Source: Aquimarina sp. (lineage in GTDB: Bacteria > Bacteroidota > Bacteroidia > Flavobacteriales > Flavobacteriaceae). Taken from it: a stretch of DNA of 5,002 nucleotides. Made by a program: the position numbers and the translations under genes. The notes under the pieces were generated by a model. The model made no database searches. It had not been told where the DNA came from and saw nothing but the letters and a program-made list of their open reading frames with translations. The DNA lies in the NCBI GenBank assembly GCA_020628975.1, contig JAHDEF010000136.1:1-5002 (forward strand), written 5' to 3'. This document shows positions 1 to 5,002 of this stretch, one piece after another. The stretch's first letter is position 1. Each line of letters starts with the position of its first letter.

Positions 1-1029
1 ACACAATTCAACTAAAAGGCGTTGGTTTTTACTTGTACGGTATTGTAAATCACAAGTGTTGGCCAATTCAATAGCCTGTATTAGAAAAGCTTGATTTGCT
101 TTCTGTGCTTGGGTAGCGTATTGCTGTTTAATTTCGTCACTTACTTCTATTAAGTCAACGGTTTGCGTAGTTTGACAAACTAATAAATCTCTGAAGTGTG
201 AGGCTAAACCAGCAATAAAGTGGTGCATATCAAAACCAGTGGCAATAATTTCATTCAATTGTAACAATAAATCTGGTATGTTACTTTCTAAAATGAAATC
301 GGTAGCCTTAAAATAGGTTTCGTAATCAAGTATATTTAGATTTTCAGCTACTGCTTGTCTTGTTAAATTATTTCCACAATAACTGACTACTCTATCAAAT
401 GTTGAAAGTCCATCACGCATTGCTCCATCTGATTTTTGAGCAATCATTTGAAGCGCATCTTCTTCGTAAGTAATACCTTCTTTTTCGCAAATAAATTTTA
501 AATGTTCACGAACATCAGCTACTGTAATTCTTTTGAAATCAAAAATTTGACATCGCGAAAGAATGGTAGGGATAATTTTATGCTTTTCGGTGGTGGCTAA
601 AATGAAGATAGCGTGTTTGGGCGGTTCCTCTAATGTTTTTAAAAAAGCATTAAAGGCACTAGTAGAAAGCATGTGCACCTCATCAATAATAAATACTTTG
701 TATTCCCCAACTTGTGGAGGAAAACGTACTTGATCTACTAATGATCGAATATCTTCTACAGAATTGTTTGATGCGGCATCGAGTTCAAAAATATTGAATG
801 CAAAATCTTCATTTTCATTCGTAGCACCATCTAAACTATTTATTTTTTTTGCTAGAATTCGAGCACAACTAGTTTTACCAACCCCTCTAGGCCCTGTGAA
901 AAGTAGTGCTTGTGCTAAATGGTTGTTGTCAATGGCATTTAATAGCGTATTGGTAATCGCTTGTTGCCCCACAACTTCTTCAAAAGTTTGAGGTCTGTAT
1001 TTTCTAGCCGATACAATAAACTGTTCCAT
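1..1029 (-). CDS. dnaX: DNA polymerase III subunit gamma/tau, N-terminal 343 residues (runs off the left edge)
   Basis: This is the ATPase of the clamp loader, which opens the sliding clamp and loads it onto primed DNA at the replication fork. The frame is open from the ATG at 1029 to base 1. Visible AAA+ motifs are Walker A (GPRGVGKT, residues 46-53), the FELDAASN segment (81-88), Walker B (DEVH, 116-119), the LEEPP motif (133-137), sensor 1 (LATTE, 144-148), the SRC motif with the arginine finger at R159, and a sensor-2 type GAMRD (202-206). Residues from about 240 belong to the collar domain. The four zinc-binding cysteines that E. coli DnaX carries between the Walker A helix and FELDAAS are absent (residues 64-80 contain no Cys); I recall this being usual in flavobacteria. 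No Shine-Dalgarno sequence precedes the ATG. The C-terminus, where any tau-specific domain or gamma frameshift would lie, is outside the window. Identity is certain from the motifs. Confidence 0.97.
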   Translation of the reverse strand, partial: MEQFIVSARKYRPQTFEEVVGQQAITNTLLNAIDNNHLAQALLFTGPRGVGKTSCARILAKKINSLDGATNENEDFAFNIFELDAASNNSVEDIRSLVDQVRFPPQVGEYKVFIIDEVHMLSTSAFNAFLKTLEEPPKHAIFILATTEKHKIIPTILSRCQIFDFKRITVADVREHLKFICEKEGITYEEDALQMIAQKSDGAMRDGLSTFDRVVSYCGNNLTRQAVAENLNILDYETYFKATDFILESNIPDLLLQLNEIIATGFDMHHFIAGLASHFRDLLVCQTTQTVDLIEVSDEIKQQYATQAQKANQAFLIQAIELANTCDLQYRTSKNQRLLVELC

Positions 1030-1126
1030 AGTGAAAGGCTAAAATACTTCTAGTAAATCAAAGTTCAAAGCTTTTTGATTTTAATAAATTGTATGTGCTG
1101 TCAAAGACTTAGAATTCAAGAATTTC
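1030..1126 (-). other. Gap between the ABC1 kinase gene and dnaX
   Basis: This 97-bp AT-rich spacer lies upstream of dnaX. I see no coding potential and no strong promoter. The best candidate on the minus strand is a TTGACA near 1105-1100, followed after a suitable spacer by TAAAATCA, which matches the Bacteroidota -7 consensus TAnnTTTG poorly. dnaX could therefore be read from a weak local promoter or by read-through from the kinase gene. The right end of the spacer carries one arm of the inverted repeat annotated separately. Confidence 0.3.
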
Positions 1127-1154
1127 TTAAAACACCTTTACAAATTCTTGAATT
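1113..1154. repeat. 13-bp perfect inverted repeat spanning the kinase stop codon
   Basis: AATTCAAGAATTT at 1113-1125 is exactly complementary to AAATTCTTGAATT at 1142-1154, with a 16-base spacer. The right arm lies in the last codons of the ABC1 kinase gene, and the stop codon (1129-1127) sits in the spacer. Each arm is itself nearly palindromic (AATTC-AA-GAATT). In the kinase transcript it could form an A/U-rich hairpin at the 3' end, but no U-tract follows, so it is not a canonical intrinsic terminator. It could act in transcript end processing, be a protein-binding site, or be a chance product of AT-rich sequence. Confidence 0.4.
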
Positions 1155-2434
1155 TTAACCGTAGCTTTTAAATCGTGCAAAAGATTATAAATCCCAAAAA
1201 AGGTTCTATTAATGTACAAAAAGTGCTTACTACCACGACTTCCGTTCATTTTACGTAATTCTTTATCATTAGAATATTTGTCGCTAAGCTCTGTTATTTT
1301 CCCCCAAAAGTTTTCATCAGCAAAATCAAAAACTTCGTTGTGAAATGGAGAGGTAAATAAAGATAGCATTTCATGAAAAAGTGCTGAAAAGAATTTTTTC
1401 TCTTTTTCGGTATCGTTTGGTAATAAAATTTCTAGCTCATATAATTTTTGTTCGAAAATTCCAGGGTTATTGATATTTTCGATTTTTGCTAATTCAAAAT
1501 AAGGCACATAAAATTCTTCGGGAACTCTTTTTATACACCCAAAATCGATAGCTATCAAATTACGATCTTTATCAACTAGAAAATTACCAGGATGTGGATC
1601 GGCGTGAATGGCTTTTAAACGGTGCATCTGGAACATATAAAAGTTCCATAAGGTTTGCCCTAATTTATTACCTTCTTCTTGCGTGAAAGGCTTGCTTGTA
1701 AATTCACTTAAATGCTCACCTGTCATCCAATCCATAGTAATGATACGCTCACTAGAATATTCAGGATAATAATTGGGGAATTTTAAATTAGGAATGTGTG
1801 CACAAGCTTCGGTAATTTCTTGACTTTGTGAAACTTCTAACACATAATCTGTTTCTTCCAGTAACTTTCCTTCAATTTCCTTGAAATACTTTTCTGTTTC
1901 TTTTCCTTGAAGATTAAACATTCTTGTAGCTACAGGCTTCACCATAGCCAAGTCAGAACTTATGCTTTCGGCAACACCTGGGTATTGTATTTTTACGGCC
2001 AACTTCTTCCCGTCTTTTTCGGCTTTGTGCACTTGCCCAATACTAGCTGCATTTACAGAGTTGGATTGAAATTTATCGAAAATTTCTTCTGGATATTTGC
2101 CGAAATATTTTTTAAACGTTTTTCGAACCAAAGGAGCGGACAAAGGAGGTACGCTAAATTGTGCTAAAGAAAAACGTTCTACGTAAGCTTTTGGCAGTAA
2201 ATTTTTCTCCATAGAAAGCATTTGTGCTACTTTTAGAGCGCTTCCTTTTAAATTTTTTAATCCGTCATATATATCAGCAGCGTTATCTTCGTTTAATTCT
2301 TCTTTAGATAAACTTGGGTTTACGGCTTTTTTGCTGTAGTATTTTAAGTAGTTCCCGCCAATTTTAGCGCCTGTTTTAACCATTTCAGCGGTTCTTCCAA
2401 GTTTGGAAGTAGGAATTTTATCTATCGTCTTCAT
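1127..2434 (-). CDS. ABC1/UbiB-family atypical kinase, COQ8 (ADCK3)-like
   Basis: This is a 435-residue member of the ABC1 (AarF/UbiB/COQ8) protein-kinase-like family, whose members support quinone and isoprenoid-lipid metabolism, probably as ATPases at membranes. Motifs in order: a KxGQ-type motif reading KVAQ (68-71, in LKGSALKVAQMLSM), a nucleotide loop NAASIGQVH (128-136), the invariant lysine K148 in LAVKIQYPGV, an EETDY segment (193-197), catalytic HADPHPGN (277-284, D279) and the metal-binding DFG (297-299). All key kinase residues are present, so it should bind ATP. The stretch around K148 (VKIQYPGVAESISSD) closely resembles human COQ8A as I remember it. The C-terminus shows no hydrophobic membrane segments, unlike E. 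coli UbiB, which is also longer. The KxGQ glycine is replaced by alanine. The ATG at 2434 lacks a Shine-Dalgarno sequence. The gene lies 80 bp downstream of the TetR-fold gene on the same strand, so the two are probably co-transcribed. Family assignment is firm; the substrate is unknown. Confidence 0.93.
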   Translation of the reverse strand: MKTIDKIPTSKLGRTAEMVKTGAKIGGNYLKYYSKKAVNPSLSKEELNEDNAADIYDGLKNLKGSALKVAQMLSMEKNLLPKAYVERFSLAQFSVPPLSAPLVRKTFKKYFGKYPEEIFDKFQSNSVNAASIGQVHKAEKDGKKLAVKIQYPGVAESISSDLAMVKPVATRMFNLQGKETEKYFKEIEGKLLEETDYVLEVSQSQEITEACAHIPNLKFPNYYPEYSSERIITMDWMTGEHLSEFTSKPFTQEEGNKLGQTLWNFYMFQMHRLKAIHADPHPGNFLVDKDRNLIAIDFGCIKRVPEEFYVPYFELAKIENINNPGIFEQKLYELEILLPNDTEKEKKFFSALFHEMLSLFTSPFHNEVFDFADENFWGKITELSDKYSNDKELRKMNGSRGSKHFLYINRTFFGIYNLLHDLKATVKIQEFVKVF

Positions 2435-2444
2435 ATATCATTAT

Positions 2445-2463
2445 TAAACCTATAGTGTACACT
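2445..2463 (-). promoter_or_regulatory. Possible operator/promoter before the kinase gene: AGTGTACACT palindrome beside a -7-like box
   Basis: AGTGTACACT at 2454-2463 is a perfect 10-bp palindrome ending 19 bp before the kinase start codon. On the minus strand it is followed at once by TAGGTTTA (2452-2445), which matches the Bacteroidota -7 consensus TAnnTTTG except at the last base. No TTG lies at the expected -33 distance (the nearest is only 13 bases upstream), and the box is very close to the ATG, so promoter activity is doubtful. The palindrome could be a dimer-binding site, and the placement would suit a repressor. Confidence 0.2.
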
Positions 2464-2514
2464 TGCAATTTGCGGTTTTACTTGTTGTAAGCGGTGTCTA
2501 AAAAGATGGAGGAA

Positions 2515-3168
2515 TTATCCCGCTACTTTTTCTTTCCAAAGAAATTTTCCTAAGTCTAAAATATTCTCCAAAGGCGTATTGTCAAAAACATCAAAAACGG
2601 TATTAACCGATTTTTCTATGGCAACATCTGTTTTTTCAAAACTAGCCGATTCATCTTTCATCCAAAATTTCAGCAAGAATAAAAATTGAATCCAAACCGC
2701 TTCTGAAACTAATTTTACAGGTTTCTTTAAAATTTTAAGGTTAGCAGATTCATTATCATTTTCAACCAATTCACTTCCGAAATCGAGAATTTTTTCACGA
2801 AGTTTAGAAAGCTGTTTCAGGTTTTTCCACTGATGTTCTTTTTCTTCCTTTAAAGCAAACAACACATAACTTCTATTGGCGGTAAAAAGCTCAAATAGCG
2901 TGTAGTAAAAGGTTAGTAATTTTTCACGACTTGTGTAATTTGAATAATCGTCGTTTTTCAATAATAAGTTTTCTACATTCAAATAAAACGTAGCCCAAAT
3001 AGATTTTTGTAAACCATCAATACTGCCAAAATGCTTGTAAAAATCTTCTTCATTAATTTTATTATGCTTACAAAATGCAAATACATTGGTGGGTACTTCA
3101 TTCAATAAAACATATTCCATATATGCAGTAATAATTGCCTCTTTCGTATTTTTTTTTGTTGTAGCCAT
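2515..3168 (-). CDS. TetR-fold protein with degenerate DNA-binding helix; possible COQ9-like lipid-binding partner
   Basis: This 217-residue, all-helical protein has the size and layout of a TetR family member. Residues about 9-23 form helix 1, about 28-36 helix 2, and about 39-47 the recognition helix ending in FYKHFGS (43-49), the counterpart of the usual LYxHFxS. Where typical TetR recognition helices begin S-K/R-G-T, this one reads N39-E40-E41-D42, three acidic residues in the DNA-facing region, so DNA binding is doubtful. The C-terminal part is hydrophobic and aromatic (residues 157-170, with several F, L and W), as expected for a ligand pocket or dimer face. Residues 170-189 show a pattern M-x-D-x-S-x2-F-E-x-T-x4-E-x2-V-N that resembles human COQ9 as I recall it. 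Standard annotation would be a TetR family transcriptional regulator. It lies directly upstream of the ABC1 kinase gene on the same strand. A run of nine A occupies codons 4-7. Fold assignment is fairly sure; function is open. Confidence 0.8.
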   Translation of the reverse strand: MATTKKNTKEAIITAYMEYVLLNEVPTNVFAFCKHNKINEEDFYKHFGSIDGLQKSIWATFYLNVENLLLKNDDYSNYTSREKLLTFYYTLFELFTANRSYVLFALKEEKEHQWKNLKQLSKLREKILDFGSELVENDNESANLKILKKPVKLVSEAVWIQFLFLLKFWMKDESASFEKTDVAIEKSVNTVFDVFDNTPLENILDLGKFLWKEKVAG

Positions 3169-3286
3169 AATCCTAAACTTTTGTATAAAGATACTGCCTG
3201 TTTAATGTTTGACCGAATTACTAAAACAAAACATTTGTTAAATTTTTAATGCTTTGAAAATACGTTAAATAAAGATTTTTTGGAAG
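3169..3286 (-). other. Gap between the receptor gene and the TetR-fold gene
   Basis: This 118-bp AT-rich spacer lies downstream of the receptor stop and upstream of the TetR-fold gene. It is the longest spacer in the window and the likeliest place for a receptor 3' end and a promoter for the TetR-kinase pair. A short inverted repeat, AACAAA-3-TTTGTT (3225-3239), gives only a 6-bp, mostly A-T stem, too weak for me to call a terminator. Confidence 0.35.
3186..3193 (-). promoter_or_regulatory. Candidate -7 promoter box for the TetR-kinase pair
   Basis: The minus strand reads TATCTTTA here, 17 bases before the TetR-fold start codon. It matches the Bacteroidota -7 consensus TAnnTTTG except for the last base. 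The matching TTG at about -33 is not seen at a spacing of 19-21 bases, so the call rests on one element and its position only. Confidence 0.25.
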
Positions 3287-5002
3287 TTACCAATGGATGC
3301 GAAAGCTAAGGTTTGGCGTAATACCAAGTGATGCATAATCGAAAGTTAGTACTTGATTATCGACGCCAGGCGTAATTCTGAATTCTCGGTTTATAGTGGT
3401 GCGGAAATTATATAAATTTTGTACAGAAAACCCCACTTCGTATGTGGGAGATTTTACGGTCTTTTGTTTGAATTTATATTTCAATGAAGCGTCTAAACGG
3501 TGGTAAATGGGTAAACTATTTGAAGTAAGTTCAGTAGCGTCAAATTCCACAGGAGCACCGTCTTCAGGTTTATTAAAAGTCCCTTCAGTAATGGTTTTAC
3601 CGCTATGAATTAACCAAGAGGTAGAAGCATGCCAACGTTTCCAACGGAATAGAGTAACCCATTTCAGTGTATGATTAATAGTTATATTGCTTTTAAAAAA
3701 ACGATTGTTGTTCAAACTTTCAAAGCGATTTTTTTGATTTAGAAATGTGTAGCTTAACCAACTTTCAAAATTTTTGAATCTTCGTTTTACAAAAAGCTCG
3801 CTACCGAATGTGCGACTTTCACCGATAGAACGGCTACTATTTAAAATATTTAAGAAACCCGATGAAAAGGCAACAATATTTTCTACTTCTTTATAATAAA
3901 GTTCTGTTTCAAAAAACCATTTGCGCTGCTTGAAGCTGGCTCCAATATTGTAGTGATCCGCCATAATTACCTCAAATTCATCATCGGTAGCTCTCCATAC
4001 CAAATTTTCTAGAGATAGTGTGCTAAATTCCGATTCTCGAATTTGAGTTACCGCTTGGGTTTGTCGATTGTACGAAGCGTTTAAGGTAAAAGCATTCCAT
4101 TTTTTTTCAATGTATAAGCGCGGTTCAAAAAAATGCTGATTTGAAATCGAATAGTTGTTTGATCGCAGGCCTAAGCTTAGCTTATAATTATTTTCCTTTC
4201 GAAGCTCATAGGTTAAAAACGTACTATATGTTTTCAACTCGTTACTATCATTGTCTAAGCGAATGTCAAAACCACTTTCTTGTGTTTCGAAAGCATAACG
4301 CACTTTGTTGTTTGTGTATTGAATACCTAGAGATACGGACTGTAATTTATTTTTGTATTGAAAGAAGGTTTCTAAGCCTGTGTCATTTACAAAATTGGTT
4401 CTAACATTGGCATTTGATTCACTTTCGGTATCTAACAGAAAAGAATAATCTAATAAATAACGCGAGTTATAGGCATTGATTTCATGATTCCATTTAGTAT
4501 TCCAATAGTGCAACCATTTTAAACTATATCCAACGCTTTGCGTAGTTAACTCATCTTTTTGAAATTCGTCGGAAGTCCTGTTGGAAAAATCTAACTCATT
4601 TTTACTAGCCAGTGCATTTAGTTGGATTTTATCTTTTAAACTAGGTTGCACATTTACGGAAAGCGTGGCATCGTAAAAGAAAAAATCGTCAGTTCCTTGG
4701 TCATTATCTGCTATACGTGAATTTTGAAATACACGTTCCGATAATGGTTTGTAGGTTGGTGATTTCCACAAGTCAGTAAACGACCTGCGCCCAGAAGCAG
4801 TAATCGAGAGCTTGTTTGCGATCAAAGGAATTTTAGCAAACGCATCAGCGTGAAGTAAATTAGTGCCTGCTCCGCCGCTAAATTGGTTTACAACTTCTGA
4901 ATCGGTTTTAATATCAATAAGGCTTCCGACACGGCCACCGTACTTAGAGTTTATATTTTTTTTGTAGAAATCAACCTCGTCAATTACATAGGGATTAAAA
5001 GC
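3287..5002 (-). CDS. TonB-dependent outer-membrane receptor, C-terminal 571 residues (runs off the right edge)
   Basis: This outer-membrane barrel would import a ligand using energy from TonB-ExbB-ExbD; the substrate cannot be told from sequence. The frame stays open to base 5002, so the N-terminus (signal peptide, any carboxypeptidase-like domain, most of the plug) is missing. The first visible residues are the end of the plug: PYVIDEVDFYKK (4-15), then KYGGRVGSLIDIKT (20-33), the typical plug-end pattern YKxx(4-6)YGGRxxSxIDIKT of Bacteroidota receptors. The rest alternates polar and hydrophobic or aromatic residues in repeated short segments, as in a 22-strand barrel, with Asn- and Ser-rich loops. 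It begins with SITASGRRSFTD (66-77) and ends in SFRIHW, an aromatic terminal residue of the kind used as a BAM recognition signal. A TTG in frame at 4825 is internal, not the start. It is followed by the TetR-fold gene 118 bp away; no link in function is evident. Confidence 0.93.
   Translation of the reverse strand, partial: AFNPYVIDEVDFYKKNINSKYGGRVGSLIDIKTDSEVVNQFSGGAGTNLLHADAFAKIPLIANKLSITASGRRSFTDLWKSPTYKPLSERVFQNSRIADNDQGTDDFFFYDATLSVNVQPSLKDKIQLNALASKNELDFSNRTSDEFQKDELTTQSVGYSLKWLHYWNTKWNHEINAYNSRYLLDYSFLLDTESESNANVRTNFVNDTGLETFFQYKNKLQSVSLGIQYTNNKVRYAFETQESGFDIRLDNDSNELKTYSTFLTYELRKENNYKLSLGLRSNNYSISNQHFFEPRLYIEKKWNAFTLNASYNRQTQAVTQIRESEFSTLSLENLVWRATDDEFEVIMADHYNIGASFKQRKWFFETELYYKEVENIVAFSSGFLNILNSSRSIGESRTFGSELFVKRRFKNFESWLSYTFLNQKNRFESLNNNRFFKSNITINHTLKWVTLFRWKRWHASTSWLIHSGKTITEGTFNKPEDGAPVEFDATELTSNSLPIYHRLDASLKYKFKQKTVKSPTYEVGFSVQNLYNFRTTINREFRITPGVDNQVLTFDYASLGITPNLSFRIHW

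Noticed and set aside
841..850. A-AAA-AAA heptamer in dnaX, recalling the E. coli dnaX frameshift signal.
   Set aside because: It falls at codons 60-62, inside the conserved ATPase domain (LAKKI). A frameshift there would destroy the protein rather than make a gamma form; the known site is far downstream.
764..991. Plus-strand open frame of 75 codons.
   Set aside because: It lies wholly opposite the conserved Walker A region of dnaX and has no features of a real protein; it is an antisense shadow.
1907..2167. Plus-strand open frame of 86 codons.
   Set aside because: It is antisense to the conserved ATP-binding part of the ABC1 kinase gene and has no recognisable domain.
3225..3239. Inverted repeat AACAAA-3-TTTGTT after the receptor gene as a terminator.
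   Set aside because: The stem is only 6 bp with a single G-C pair, too weak to call a terminator.
4141..4404. Plus-strand open frame of 87 codons.
   Set aside because: It is antisense to the receptor barrel, with a biased residue make-up typical of a shadow frame.
4823..4825. TTG at 4825 as the start of the receptor gene.
   Set aside because: The same frame continues open to base 5002 and encodes the conserved plug end (YGGR...IDIKT), so this TTG is an internal leucine codon.

Overview
The window is AT-rich and all four recognisable genes lie on the minus strand, so the natural reading order is right to left. It looks like a chromosomal segment of a Bacteroidota bacterium, probably Flavobacteriaceae. 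The reasons are a DnaX with the flavobacterial-type N-terminus (MEQFIVSARKYRPQTF) and no zinc-module cysteines, a large TonB-dependent outer-membrane receptor, start codons without clear Shine-Dalgarno sequences, and an ABC1 kinase next to a TetR-fold protein, a pairing I associate with this group.

Layout, right to left: (1) 5002-3287 is the C-terminal 571 residues of a TonB-dependent outer-membrane receptor, covering the end of the plug and the whole beta-barrel; the N-terminus lies outside the window. (2) A 118-bp gap. (3) 3168-2515 encodes a 217-residue TetR-fold protein with a degenerate helix-turn-helix. (4) An 80-bp gap holding a 10-bp perfect palindrome. (5) 2434-1127 encodes a 435-residue ABC1/UbiB/COQ8-family atypical kinase. 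(6) A 97-bp gap whose right edge carries one arm of an AT-rich inverted repeat spanning the kinase stop codon. (7) 1029-1 is the N-terminal 343 residues of DnaX, the DNA polymerase III clamp-loader subunit; its C-terminus lies outside the window. No gene-free stretch exceeds 300 bp. I found no tRNA, rRNA, CRISPR array, insertion sequence or attachment site.

The most interesting part is the middle pair. The kinase resembles eukaryotic COQ8 (ADCK3) more than E. coli UbiB in its lysine-loop sequence and its lack of C-terminal membrane helices. The TetR-fold protein has acidic residues where a DNA-reading helix would normally sit, and a C-terminal segment that resembles COQ9, the TetR-fold lipid-binding protein of coenzyme Q synthesis. 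The pair may therefore be a bacterial COQ8/COQ9-like lipid or quinone module rather than a regulator plus a kinase. This is inference, and notable because Bacteroidota generally use menaquinone. The outer genes (dnaX and the receptor) are ordinary members of their families, and I see no functional link between them and the pair.
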